DNA of 64,000 nucleotides from positions 16,327,543 through 16,391,542 of the forward strand of contig CM052355.1 of the NCBI GenBank assembly GCA_028551475.1, written 5' to 3'. The notes under the pieces are model-generated. The model was not told the DNA's origin, did no database searches, and saw only the letters and a list, made by a program, of their open reading frames with translations. Shown piece after piece: positions 12,250 through 23,599 of this stretch. Within the stretch, counting starts at the first letter, position 1; every line of letters starts with the position of its first letter. The DNA is from Casuarina equisetifolia (taxonomy: Eukaryota > Streptophyta > Magnoliopsida > Fagales > Casuarinaceae). The translations under genes were made by a program, and so were the position numbers.

Positions 12250-13152
12250 GTTAATGTAGGTCAAATGCTTTGCCTTAAAGCATTGTGTTCAATATAACTA
12301 AGTCATATATGCTATACGTGGCTTCAAAATCTTTAGCCAAATGCTTTGCCTCTTCCAAGAGCCCTACCTAGGAGAATGCTAAAATCATGATATGGTGTGA
12401 ATAAACATTTGACCTAATAAATTTCTCCTTCACCATATCAAATATTAATTTAGCCTCATCTATACGCCCAACCTTAAAAAGGTCATCCATCAATAAATAA
12501 TAAGCCATCTATTCATTAGCATAGCCCATGGCTTCCAACTTAGCTAATAGATCTCTCGACTTTTCAAACATACCTCCTCTAACATAAACCTTTAATAAAG
12601 TTTTTAGAATTACCTCATAGATTTCATATTCAGAACCAACTCATCAGCTTTTTTGTAATTTCCACTAGCTGAATAAGCATTAAGCAAAGAACTATAGTGA
12701 AATAAATTTGGTGAATGCCCTTCATCTTTCATATGGTTAAAATAGCTCTCCTCCTTTTCCTATTTGTTATTTGAAGCACAAATAGCTAGAAGCAACCTAT
12801 AAATTACACTATCCATAAGTAGCCCATTACGTTAAAGCTCCTAAACCAGCTCTAATACCTTAGAATAACCATGTTTCTCTTTAATACAACCTACAAATAG
12901 CGTGCTATATGTAAATGCATATGGTATTAAACCATCCTGCATCATCTCATGAAATAACTATATGATTCAATCAAGCTTGCCATTCCTAACTAGACAATTA
13001 AGAATGGAATTGCATATGACCACATTGCTTTTGGCCAATTCATCTTGAATGTTGTTGTATATCTCTATCACCTTCATAGGATTTAGGCCTTTCCCCATGA
13101 ACTTCATATAACAACTATAACATGAAGCACTTATCTTGTGATTTTGTTGCAT
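12250..13152 (-). pseudogene. pentatricopeptide repeat (PPR) protein pseudogene
   Basis: Minus-strand frames in sequence show consecutive 35-residue PPR units: NSILNCLVRNGKLD, then TYSTLFVGCIKEKHGYSKVL, then SVIYRLLLAICASNN, then SPNLFHYSSLLNAYSASGNY with KKADELVLNMKS, then a broken unit containing KSREIY, then IDEAKLIF-like and LLEEAKHLAKDFEAT segments. PPR proteins bind organellar RNA. The order resembles the chloroplast PPR protein family of Arabidopsis At1g10910, as far as I recall it. Many stops and frameshifts are present and no start or targeting peptide is visible, so it is a truncated dead copy. Confidence 0.75.
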
Positions 13153-13399
13153 CCATTTAAAAAGTTACAATGATTTATAGACTTGTGATTACTATTATCA
13201 ACAATAATAAAACCAAAATTAAATAATATAATTAACAAGCCTATCATTGAGGGCAAAGAGAACAAAATTTTCTTTCACCCAAATACCATATCATCTCATA
13301 CTTATATTTAGTAATAAAAGCCAAACAAAACATTAACAATCTTAAAAGAATCGTACAATGAAATGATAAAATAAAATAGTAAAAGGATCCAAAAATTGA

Positions 13400-14780
13400 T
13401 AGCCTTAAGGAGGCCTATAATGTTCCAAGAATAATTAATCTTCCCATGTTATTTTCTAAAATGTGTTGGTAATGATTCCAATGTTGATAAGACTTGTATT
13501 CTTGTAATTGAGTGACCAAAGTTTGCCAATCCATCTACAAGGAAATTGGCTTCATAAAAAATATGAGAGATCTTGACATTCAGAGGTAGGTAAGCTAAGC
13601 ACTAATGTATTTCATATTTCAAATTCCAAGGGACTGAAAAGTTTCCTTTAATGCATTGAACCATGAATTGAGAATTATCTTTAATATCTGAAATATTCAA
13701 AACTTACTGATGACATAGTTTCAAAACTTCTAGTAGAGCTAAAACCTTAGCTCATGCATTATTTCCTTGTCCCACATTTACTACATAAGCCATAATAACA
13801 CTTCCTTTCCAATCTCTCACCACACCTCTTCCCACACATGCTTCATCCTTACATGATTCATCCCTATTCAACTTTAAAGTGCCTAGAGATGGACATAACC
13901 AATGTACCATACAACCTCTGCAAAGTGGTGGAATAGCTATGAGAATATTTAGTTCTTGTAGTATTTTGCAATCTTTCATTGAGAGTAATGTACTACTTGG
14001 AAAAGAAGCCATAAAATGACGAACCTTCAAAAACACTTTCCCTATCAACACTGGTAAAGAAAAACCTTGATTCTAAAAAATGACATTATTCCTTACTAGC
14101 CAAATTTTCCACAAAGTTACACAACCAACTAAGGCTAATGACATTCCTTCTTGTGATAAGGTACTAGCCTCTCGAAACCAATCCTCAACCAAGTTTATTA
14201 TTTTATCACATCTAGCTGAAACTTGTAAAGTATGACATAAATAATTCCATATCCTATTCCTAATCTCCTTGACAAAAAAGATGATATAATGTCTTAGAAT
14301 TTGATATAGAACAACATACACATCTTGAAGCAAAAGAGAAGCATTTCCCCTGAACTCTATCATCTGTTGAAAATCCATTATACATCACCCTTCATATGAA
14401 AAAACTAATCTTTGGTGGTAAATAGTTATTCCGTATAAACTTACTCTAGGTTTTCTTCTTTCCATGTGACCTTTTGTTTTCATACATTGATGTTGTAAAG
14501 AATACTCCATGAGAAGTTAACTCAAAGATCATTCTATATGGATCATTAGTGAGGTTTATTCAACTAGTTTGCTCTAATTGTTCTAGAGATAAAGTTGCAC
14601 CTAGAAACTCTAAATCCTCCAAAGCTTCATGAATACTCCTTTGGTTGTCTTCACAAGATGGATGTCATAAGATCTCATTTAACCATTTGTCTTTCCAAAA
14701 AGATCATTCCCCATTTTGGATCACCCACCTACTATGTTGTAAAAAAAAGAAATGTGAGTTTTAATAGCTCCTTAGCAATG
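13400..14780 (-). mobile_element. LINE (non-LTR retrotransposon) 3'-end relic
   Basis: Minus-strand frames give the C-terminal region of a plant LINE ORF2. At about 14380-14100 is the zinc-knuckle-like segment with EIRNRIWNYL and the tryptophan motif CVTLWKIWLVRNNVIF. From about 13900 is the RNase H domain, with GTLKLNRDESCKDEACVGRG then VVRDWKGSVI. The domain ends near 13520 in ISHIFYEANFLVDGLANFGH. Scattered stops and the lack of a reverse transcriptase show it is 5'-truncated and dead, as is usual for LINE copies. Confidence 0.75.
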
Positions 14781-14825
14781 TGAAGGTTTGGCATTTCTTG
14801 ATTGATGACAAACTTCCATCCACTT

Positions 14826-15321
14826 TGTAGGGTTAGTATCTCATTTAATACGCAGTGGAATAAAATGAAATTTATTTCTAACATAAACTAGACAAGACAA
14901 GGAAGAGATCTGGGTAAGAAACACAAAATTTCATTCAGTAGGGAGAAAGTTACAAGCTATCAAAGTTGACACAAAAAAATACTCTGTTTTTAGTTTATGC
15001 AGAAACTAGATTCTCTCTAGGAGTTCTCTCTTGCTCTCTCTCTCTTTCTCTTTCTCTTTCTCTCTCTCTCTTTCTCTCTCTCTCTCTTACATTTTTCTAA
15101 CACAAACCTCTAATATATAGACATAATAATTCATCTTCAAGAGATTCCCAAGTTGTTCCATGGCCGTTTTCATGTAGAAATCATCAATCCAAGACAGCTA
15201 AGAGTTTGCTGTCAAAAACCTGTTGGAAAGGTTGTTGCTACCTTTTTTGACTCCAAGTTTCAATATTTATTGTTGCAACTCTGACTTTCAATCTTCTTTT
15301 GATAAGGATGGGTTACCAACA
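14826..15321 (-). mobile_element. 3' LTR of Copia element A
   Basis: On the minus strand the LTR starts TGTTGGTAACCC directly after a purine tract (GGATGAAGGAGAAGTA) that fits a polypurine tract. It runs about 496 bp to a probable CCCTACA end. It contains the long (TC)n run at about 15035-15089. The boundaries are inferred from the tract and the TG...CA ends; no second LTR is left to confirm them. Confidence 0.6.
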
Positions 15322-16350
15322 TACTTCTCCTTCATCCTTATCATACCGAGCAAGCTTCTAACTTTTCAAAATCTTTAACTGGAAGAGGTTTTATGAACAC
15401 ATCTACTAGTTGCTCACCACTTCTGCAAAAAATTAATTTGATTGTTCCTTTCTCCATCTGTTCTCAAATAAAATGATACCTTAATTCAATATGCTTACTC
15501 TTTCCATGACTGATAGGATTCTTAGCTAAAGCAAGAGCTGATTTACTATCAACATACACCACGGTTGCTTTATTTTGTTTGAAATTCAACTCCTCCAACA
15601 AGTTTCTTAACCACACAGTTTGACATGCAGCTTCAGATGTAGCAACATATTCAGCTTCACAAGTTGATAATGTCACAATTTGTTGCTTCTTTGAACTCCA
15701 TGAAAAAACACCTGAACCCACATCAAATCTATATCTAGAAGTGCTCTTTCTTCCATCTAAATCTCCTGCAAAGTCAGAGTCAGAGAAACCTTCTAACTTC
15801 ATCTCTCTTCCTTTCAAGTATAGCAATCCATAATCCAATGTCCCTTTCACATATCTCATGATTCTTTTCACTGCCTTCATGTGTATTTCTCTTGGTTCTT
15901 CCATAAACCTATTAACTAAACCAACACCAAACATTATATCGAGTCAAGTATAGGTTAGATACCTCAAACATCCCACCATACTGTTGAAATAATGAGGATC
16001 AATTAGTTTGCTTTCAGAATCCTTTTTCAGCCTATAATTCATTTCAATGGGTGTAGCAATTGGTTTAGAGTTCTCTATTCTAAACCTCTTAAGAACATCT
16101 CTTGCATACTTCTTTTGGGATAGAAAAATCCCTTCATCTTTTTACAACACTTCCATTCCTAGAAAAAAAGCCATCTCACCAAGATCTGTCATTTCAAACT
16201 CTTTATGCATAGCAGCTCGAAATTCATCAAACAAGCTTGGATTATTGCTTGTAAAAATCATATCATCTACATACAGACACACCATAACCATGTCTCCATT
16301 CTTCTTAACCTTTGTATAGAGAGAGTATACATCAAGAGAATTTGAAAATT
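15322..16350 (-). pseudogene. Copia element A, reverse transcriptase to RNase H
   Basis: Minus frames encode the 3' part of a Copia polyprotein: the palm motif VCLYVDDMIFTSNN near 16270, LGEMAFFLGMEVL, then the RNase H region with FSDSDFAGDLDGRKSTS, LSTCEAEYVATSEAACQ and KSKHIELRYHFI near 15470. A stop follows GMEVL (16142-16144) and another follows RYHFI (15464-15466). The reverse transcriptase starts abruptly near SLYTKVKKNGD at about 16350, where the sequence switches to the opposite strand. Confidence 0.85.
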
Positions 16351-16359
16351 TTTCCAAAC

Positions 16360-17222
16360 AAGAAGGCATTAGACACCAATTTATAGCAGTCTACAGTCCA
16401 CCGCAAAATGGAATTGCTAAAAGGAAAAATAGAACTATTTTAGATCTTGTGAGAAGTATGCTTAGAGGGATGAATTTGCCCAAAAGTTATTGGGGAGAAG
16501 CAATAAGATGTGCTATTTATCTCCTAAACCAAAGCCTTACCAAAAGTGTGAAGAACAGAACCCCAAATGAGGCATGGACTGGAAGGAAACCAGGAGTTAG
16601 TCATTTGAAAGTCTTTGGTTGTGTGGCTTATGCAAGAGTACCTTATCAAGGGAGAAAAAAGCTAGATGATAGAGGAGTTAAGTATATTTTTATAGGGTAT
16701 GATGAGAGAACAAAAGGCTATAGGTTGTACAATCCAATGGAGAAAAAACTTATAGTTTCTAAAGATGTAGAATTTAATGAGCATACAACTTGGAATTGGA
16801 ATGAAGAAGAGAAGAGTCAAAGGGGCATGTTTTATGAAGATTTTGTGAATGAAGATAGAGGAGAAGGTGTTGAGGATGCTAGGTAAGAAATGAGTCAAGA
16901 TCAGATAGCTCAGAAGGTGAAACAAGTGGTGATAGAAGCAATCCAATAGATTCGATAGCATCACCTATAAGATTGAGAAGTATAGATGATATTTGTGGAG
17001 ATTCAGTTCCAATTGAGTTGAATGAATATTCCATGTTTTGTTTGATGGTTGCATGTGATCCTAGAAGCTTTAAAGAGGCTATAGAGGAGAAGCATTGGAG
17101 AAAAGCTATGGAAGAAAAGCTATTAGCAATAGAGAAGAATGACACTTGGAAGCTTGTTGAATTGCCTAAAGGTCATAGTGCTATGGGATTAAAATGGGTG
17201 TATAAAACCAAAACCAATCAAG
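16360..17222 (+). pseudogene. Copia element A, inverted integrase segment
   Basis: On the plus strand, from GIRHQFIAVYSPPQNG the frame encodes the end of the Copia integrase core, including LLNQSLTKSVKNRTPNEAW, GRKPGVSHLKVFGCVAYARV and a GYDERTKGYRLYNP block. It then passes a stop at 16884-16886 and reaches the start of the reverse transcriptase (EKNDTWKLVELPKG, KWVYKTKTNQ). It lies head to head with the 3' part of what is probably the same element, so this piece looks inverted. About 100 residues of reverse transcriptase that should link the two are absent. The segment ends where the truncated LTR of element B starts. Confidence 0.8.
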
Positions 17223-17224
17223 CT

Positions 17225-17339
17225 ACTCACCTCTTCTCTAAAGAAAAAACCCTATATTTTTTCATTTAAACTTTAGGGCCACATTACCCTAATTGGACCC
17301 AATAATAAGTCCCCGAATATAGGCTGGACCAACCCAACA
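17225..17339 (-). repeat. 3' LTR of Copia element B (first ~115 bp)
   Basis: Aligned by eye with 22037-22151, it shows six differences in about 115 bp, roughly 5%. The rest of the LTR was deleted at the junction with the inverted Copia piece. Confidence 0.85.
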
Positions 17340-17354
17340 ATTCTCCCCCTCCAG
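17340..17354 (-). promoter_or_regulatory. polypurine tract of Copia element B
   Basis: On the minus strand, GGAGGGGGAGAAT lies just before the LTR start TGTTGGG. This is the standard position for plus-strand DNA priming in LTR retrotransposons. Confidence 0.8.
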
Positions 17355-17386
17355 CCCAAATGAGGGAGATTCCATATGTCCATTTC

Positions 17387-20300
17387 TCAAGCACAATCCA
17401 AACTGGCCTCATGCCGACAAAACTCAAACTTTTCTCGCCATAGAGCCTTTGTCATCATATCAGAACCATTATCCTCAGTTTGTACCTTTTCAAGTGTAAC
17501 CTCTTTGGTTTCCATGATATCTCGTATCCAATGATATCTTACATCAATATGTTTTGACCTTTGATGAAAAGTAGAGTTCTTAGCAAGACGTATAGCACTT
17601 TGACTATCACAAAATAGCACATACCTTTCTTGTACGAAACCAAGTTCTTTTATGAATTCCTTCATCCAAAGCAACTCTCTAAATGCTTCTGTTGCTACAA
17701 TAAATTCTACTTCTGTTGTAGATAGAGTAATACATTTTTGTAATCTTGATTGCCATGCCACAGCTCCCCTGAAAACTTAATCAAGTAGCCTGAAGTAGAT
17801 CTTCTATTATCAATATCTCCTGCCATGTCAGAATCTGTATATCCCATAAGAATAGGCTTATTACTCCCAAATGAAAGTTTCAAACTAGAAGTGCCTCAAA
17901 GATACCTTAGAATCCACTTCACTACATTCCAATACTCTCTTCCAAGATTAGAAGTAAATTTACTAACTACTCTAACTGCATGAGCTATATCTGGCCTTGT
18001 ACAAATCATTGCATACATTAAACAACCAACATCCAAAGCATAAGGAACTCTTTCCATATCTTTTGTCTTCCTCATCTGCAGGACATTGTTTCTTACTAAG
18101 CTTAAAGTGTGTAGCAAAAGGCATGCTCACCACTTTAGCTTTATCCATACAAAACCTTTGAAGCACTTTCTTGATGTACTCCTCTTGAGACAACCATAAC
18201 TTCTTAGCTTTTCTATCACAACTGACTCTCATACAAAGAATTTGCTTCACTAAGCCGAAGTCTTTCATTGAGAATGACTTACTTAATTCATGTTTCAACT
18301 TTTCAATTCTTGTAGCGTTCTTACCAACTATAAGCATGTCATCTACATAAAGCAGTAGAATGATAAAGTCATCATCTGAGAACTTCTGTACAAACACACA
18401 ATGATCAGAATTTGTCTTCTTATAGGCTTGCTCCCTCATAAAAGACTCAAATTTTTAATACCATTGTCTCGGTGCCTGTTTTAAGCCATATAAACTTTTC
18501 TTTAACTTGCAAACATAGTTTTCTTTACCTTTTTCTTTAAAACTCTCTGGTTGCTCCATATAAATTTCTTCATTTAGGTCACCATGAAGAAAAGTAGTCT
18601 TTACATCCATTTGCTCAATTTTAAAATCAAGACTGGCAGCCAATCCCAAAACCACTTAAATTGAGGACATTTTCACAACAGGTGAGAAAATCTCATCATA
18701 ATCAATTTTCTTTTTCTGACTGAAACCTTTAACAATTAGTCTGGCTTTGTATCGGGGTTGTGAAAAATTTTCATCATGTTTCAATCTATAAATCCAACGA
18801 TTCTTCAAAGCTTTCTTGCCCTTAGGCAATGTCACCAACTCAAATGTTTAATTAACATGCAAAGATTTCAACTCATTTTGCATTGCATCAACCCATTTTT
18901 TCTTATCTACATCCTCTGTTGCTTCTTCAAAGCTTCAGGCTCACCCGCATCAGTCAACAATACATACTCCTCAGTGGAGTATCTAGAGGATGGATGACGA
19001 CCTCTAGTAGACCTCCTCAATGGTGGAACTGAAGATGGATTCTGCTGAACATCAACAACATTATCTATCTGAATGTCACTATTATCTGTAACCTGTTGGT
19101 CATTCTGAACCTGATCCTGAACATCATGCTGAATATCACTCTCAACTTGTTCTGGCAACTGTCGCCGTAAATCATTTGAAGGAATTAGATCAATATCAAT
19201 ACCAAAACCAATCTTAAAGCCTTGTGACATATTCTTCTCACTCTGGCCAATATCTGTCATATTTTGATTTTCAAAAAATACAACTTCACGACTCCTCACA
19301 ATTTTCTTCACAGCTGGATCATAATACCTAGTAGCCAAATTCATTAGAACCATAACCAAGAAATATACATTCTCGTGTCTTGACATCTAACTTAGACCTC
19401 TCATCCTTTGGAATATGAACAAATGCTTTGCAACCAAATACTCTTAGATAGTTATAGGAAACATCCTTGCCAAACCAAACTCTATCTGGCACATCACCAT
19501 CTAAAGCAACAGTTGGAGATAGATTGATAACATAAGCTGCTGTAAGTAATGCCTCACCCTAAAATGTCTTTGGCAAGTTAGCATTTGAAATCATGCGTCT
19601 AACTCTCTCAACCAATGTCCTATTCATTCGTTCCGCTATACCATTCAACTGAGGTGTTTTTGGAGGTGTCTTCTGATGTCGAATACCATGTTGCCTACAA
19701 TACTCATCAAATGGTCCAATGTACTCACCACCATTATCTGATCGAATGCATTTCAACTTCTTTCCAATTTGTCGCTCTACTGGAACTTGAAACTGCTTAA
19801 ACACATCTAGCACTTGATCTTTTAACATCAAAACATAAACCCAAACCTTTCTTGAGTAGTCATCAATAAAGGTCACAAAGTAGGATACTCCACCAAGCGT
19901 CCTCAGGTTAACTGGGCCACAAACATCTAAGTGTACTAACTCCAAGAAATCTGATTTTCTTGAAGGAGGGTGACTATAGAATGAAACTCTTTTCTGTTTT
20001 CCAGCTAAACAATGTACACACTTCTCAAGTTTTGCACTCTTAATCCCAGATAACAAGTTCTTCTTTGCCAACACATTCATGCCCTTCTCACTCATGTGAC
20101 TTAACCTTTTGTGCCATAAAACACTTGCATTCCTATCTTCCACTACATTACAAATGTTCTTAGAAATCTTGGCCTGAAATAAATACAAAGAAGACGTTTT
20201 CTTGCCTCTAGCAATAACTAATGAACCCTTAGTAAGTTTCCATTGTCCATTATTGAAGATATTGCAAAAACCTTCATTATCAAGTTGTCCGGTAGAAATC

Positions 20301-20740
20301 AAATTCAAGTGAATTTCTGGTACATGTCTAACATTCTTGAGAACCAACTTGGATCCATTACGAGTCTCTAAGCATACATATCTCATACCTGCAACTTTAG
20401 CCAAGCAATCATTACCCATCTTCAATGTGCCAATGTTTCTAGGAGTATAAGAAGTCAAGAACTCCCTCTTGGAAGTAATATGAAGAGAAGCATCACTATC
20501 AATTACCCAACTTGTCTCATTGCTTGCAAAATTCACATTATCATCATAGCACATAATAACAAGTTCATTAGTAGCTGCTGCAACTCGATCATTATCATTG
20601 TTGTCCTTCTTCTCCTCACTTTCATTAACTTTCTTCTTCTCATTTCTACCTTTACCATTTTTCTTTTCATTTTTCAGCTGGAAGTAATTTTTCTTGATAT
20701 GACCCATCTTGCCACAATGATGGCACTTTACATTTTTATG
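17387..20740 (-). pseudogene. Copia element B, gag end and pol (protease, integrase, RT, RNase H)
   Basis: In order on the minus strand: zinc knuckle CHHCGKMGHIKK (~20720); protease with WVIDSDASLHIT (~20500; family form D-S-G/A); integrase with HxxxH...CxxC, core DVCGPVNLRTLGG, SDNGGEYIG and GIRHQKTPPKTPQLNG (~19700); reverse transcriptase [24 protein letters not shown] and LLLYVDDMLIV (~18340); RNase H with ITLSTTEVEFIVATEAF and KHIDVRYHWI (~17510). Lesions seen: a stop before the zinc knuckle, a stop after LPKTF where the family has Trp (plus 19559-19561), a 1-bp insertion near 19337, stops near 18860, 18656 and 18453, and a frameshift near 18080-17960. It cannot make a full polyprotein. 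Confidence 0.9.
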
Positions 20741-21412
20741 TCATGATCTAGACTTACTTCGACTTTTGTTATAACCTCTCAGACCTCTACTATGACTTCT
20801 CCCCCTATTTTCAACAACCAAAACTTCAGAATGAGACAAAAAACCCTGACTCTTTCTTCTCATCTCTTCATTTAAAATACTAGTCTTGGCAAAATCCATA
20901 GTGACAATTCTATCGGGAGCAGAGTTACTCACTGACATACGAAATGTTTCCCAAGATTCTGGTAAAGTACCAAGTAACCAAAGTCCTTGTACTTCATCTT
21001 CAAACTTCATATTCATGCCTGAAAGTTGATCTAACATTCCCTGAAACTCATTCAAATGATCATATATGGATTGCCCATCTTTGTATTTCAAGCTAATAAG
21101 TTGCTTCATCAAATACATCTTATTATTTCCAGTCTTTCGAGTATACAAAGATTCAAGTTTGTTCCATAGAGTCCAAGCATGTGTTTCTTTACTAATGTGA
21201 TTCAAAACATTCTCATCTACAAATTGTCGAATGAACCCGCATACAATTTTATGCTCAAGAGTCCAATCAGCCTCACTCATATTATCTGGTCTAGTTTCAC
21301 TAAACACCGGTAAGTGCCAACGCTTCACATAAAGCAAATCTTTCATCTTACCCTTCCAAACATGATAGTTTCTTCCATTCAAGCTAATCATCCTATTAGC
21401 GCTTAGTTCCAT
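20741..21412 (-). pseudogene. Copia element B gag (retrotransposon capsid)
   Basis: The frame runs 223 codons from ATG (21410-21412), starting MELSANRMISLNGRNYHVWK, the typical N-terminus of Copia gag, and contains WTLWNKLESLYTRKTGNNK and LLGTLPESWETF. It ends at a TGA (20741-20743) in a Ser/Arg-rich stretch, after which the same frame continues into the zinc knuckle. The stop is therefore a nonsense mutation inside gag-pol. Confidence 0.9.
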
Positions 21413-21451
21413 CGTTCAATCAAATCCAAAGATAAAACAACCACAACCTAA

Positions 21452-21467
21452 GCTCTTGATACCACTC
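21452..21467 (-). promoter_or_regulatory. primer binding site (initiator Met-tRNA type)
   Basis: Directly inside the 5' LTR, the minus strand reads TGGTATCAAGAGC, close to the usual plant TGGTATCAGAGC that pairs with the 3' end of initiator Met-tRNA. It has one extra A. Confidence 0.85.
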
Positions 21468-22151
21468 TGATGGGAAAAATGACGTATAAAGTTTTCCACT
21501 TTGATTGAACCTATGAGGAAATACTAAAACACCAACGATGTATTCGAATCACAAGTAAAATAAACAAATTACAATCAACACAAAAAAATTTTTACGTGAA
21601 AAAACTCCTCCAATGTGAAGGATAAAAAACCACGAGACCGATCACAGAGTCCACCCAAATCTCCACTATATCAATTGTTAGGATACAACCCAATCAAGTT
21701 CTTAAAAATAGCAACAGGACAAAGATTTACTGATTCAACAACAATAAAATCAACAATAAATAGTGAAAAACAAGTTATAAACAACAACTTAACTAAGAAA
21801 AGTTGGAGAAATATCATCAGATTTTCGACCACAATCTACTGACTTCAAGAGCTCCAAAAGACGATCCAACCGTTCACAATGAAGAACAACCAATCCCGAA
21901 CCTGCTGACAAAAAATCAGCTCAATCAGACCACGGATCAACCTTGATCAGATGTTTGATTAACTACTGCACAGGGCCTCTAATTCCTGCGAAATTCTACT
22001 CTTTTCTTTTCTCTCTCTCTTTTCTTTTTGACGGCCACTCACCTCTTCTCTAAAGAAAAAACCCTATATTTTTTCTTTTAAATCTTAGGACCACATTACC
22101 CTAATTGGACCTAATAATAAGTCCCCGAATATGGGCTGGACCAACCCAACA
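21468..22151 (-). repeat. 5' LTR of Copia element B
   Basis: 684 bp, TGTTGGGTTGG...CCCATCA on the minus strand. It matches the 687-bp solo LTR at 52895-53581 along its length. The start holds an inverted repeat, perfect in the solo copy (GGGTTGG-T-CCAACCC) and with one mismatch here. Confidence 0.9.
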
Positions 22152-23266
22152 ACATACTCTCTAGAAGAAGGCATCAATATTGAGCTATGTTGCACGTTTC
22201 GTGGTAGCTTCTTGAAACTAGACGTCCGAAGTGGTTCGATCTTATGGCAGACATTCATGCTGCCTGACAACTTGGGTAAAACCGGGGATTACGCAGGGGC
22301 AGCAGTATGGGGAAGTAGTCCTTCCATCGATGTAGTAAGAAACCTTGTCTATATTGCCACCGGAAACCTATACTCGGCTCCTCCTCGTATATTAGAGTGC
22401 CAAGAGAAGGAGAATAATCAAACAGTACCTACGTCACCGGATAAGTGTATTGAGCCGGATAACCACTCGAATTCAATCCTGGCCCTTGATTTGGACTCAG
22501 GAAAAATAAAATGGTATAAGCAGCTAGGAGGTTATGATGTATGGTTTTTAGCGTGCAACTTGCATTTGGATCCCAGGTGCCCACCTGGTCCGAGCCCAGA
22601 TGCTGATTTTGGTGAAGCACCTATGATGCTAAGCATGTATCTGAATAGGACTAAGTGCGATGTTGTTGTTGCTGTTCAAAAAAGCGGGTTTGCATGGGCT
22701 CTAGATCGGGATAATGGCACTCTAATATGGGCTACGGTAGGCTTCCCAGCTTTTCAATCATAACAGATTGCATAGAATTCGTGTTATGGCTGACCACTAC
22801 GTTACAGGACGCTGGACCAGGAGGTTTAGGGGGAGGAGGTACGTGGGGCGCAACAACAGATGAAAGACGGGTCTACACCAACATCGGCAACAGTGAGCAC
22901 AAAAACTTCACTCTAAAACCATCGGCGAACACCACAATTGCTGGTGGATGGGTAGCTATGGAAGCTAGCAATGGCAATATCCTGTGGTCCACAGCCAATC
23001 CTAACGATGCTATTGCTTCAGGCCCTGTTACGGTAGCTAATGGAGTCCTTTTTGCTGGATCAACGTACCGACAAGGACCCATATATGCAATAAAAGCAAA
23101 GACTGGAAAAATTCTGTGGTCCAATGACACTGGCGCCACCATATACGGCGGCGTATCGGTGAGCAGTGGATGCATTTACTTTGGTAATGGTTACAGCGTA
23201 AATATTGGAGCCTTTAACCCGAATTTTACGTCTGGGACCTCTCTTTACGCCTATTGCGTACAATAA
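22152..23266 (+). pseudogene. PQQ-type beta-propeller (polyvinyl-alcohol dehydrogenase-like) gene, 5'-truncated
   Basis: Two exons (22152-22736 and 22808-23266) joined by a 71-bp GT/AG intron encode the C-terminal ~350 residues of the plant family annotated as polyvinylalcohol dehydrogenase-like. Propeller-blade motifs of the form L-D-x-x-[ST]-G-x-x-x-W recur: LDVRSGSILWQ, LDLDSGKIKWYKQLGG, LDRDNGTLIWAT, MEASNGNILWST and IKAKTGKILWSND. The family motif AGAAVWGSSPSIDVVRN and the C-terminus SLYAYCVQ are present. No stop lies within the remaining part. The 5' half is missing: coding sequence starts exactly where Copia element B's LTR ends, at TYSLEEGIN. An ATG inside the LTR (22131) happens to be in frame. 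The plant function is not established; bacterial relatives oxidise alcohols with a quinone cofactor. I call it a truncated pseudogene. Confidence 0.85.
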
Positions 23267-23482
23267 CTTTTGCTTTCCTTGCCACACCTGCGAAGAAAGA
23301 ATCATGTATGGGTTAGTAATCTCGGATGCATCCGTGGAATAATTTATCATTCACAATTTAGTAAATGACGCATCTTTATGTTTATGTGCAATAACACAAG
23401 TCCAAAAGCACTTCTAGTGACCTATAATGGACAGTGGCTTGAACATTTCACTATCCAGGTTGTTTGTTTTCTTACAGGGATC

Positions 23483-23590
23483 GACTGAAACAATAGAACG
23501 AATACTTTTAACACATAACAGTCATACTATAAGGTGGACTGAAACAATAGATCGAATACTTTTAACACATAACAGTCATACTATAAGGTG
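23483..23590. repeat. 54-bp tandem duplication downstream of the propeller gene
   Basis: Two copies, 23483-23536 and 23537-23590, beginning GACTGAAACAATAG and ending CTATAAGGTG, differ at one base. The near identity means a recent duplication, probably in the old 3' UTR or flank. Confidence 0.9.
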
Positions 23591-23599
23591 CCAAAATGC

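Larger units (their letters stand above)
17225..22151 (-). mobile_element. Copia element B, near full length, 3' LTR truncated
   Basis: A Copia element in minus orientation: 5' LTR 21468-22151, Met-tRNA-type primer site, gag, protease, integrase, reverse transcriptase, RNase H, polypurine tract and only the first ~115 bp of the 3' LTR (17225-17339). Its LTR belongs to the same family as the solo LTR at 52895-53581. Stops and frameshifts in gag-pol make it non-autonomous. The 3' LTR breaks at GAGGTGAGT, directly against inverted element A, so no target-site duplication can be seen there. The other side abuts coding sequence of the propeller gene. Confidence 0.9.

Noticed and set aside
16662..17145. 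Minus-strand frames of 88-100 codons
   Set aside because: Antisense shadows of the inverted Copia integrase segment.
22429..23350. Minus-strand frames of 63-100 codons
   Set aside because: Antisense shadows of the propeller gene, whose plus-strand frame carries the conserved motifs.
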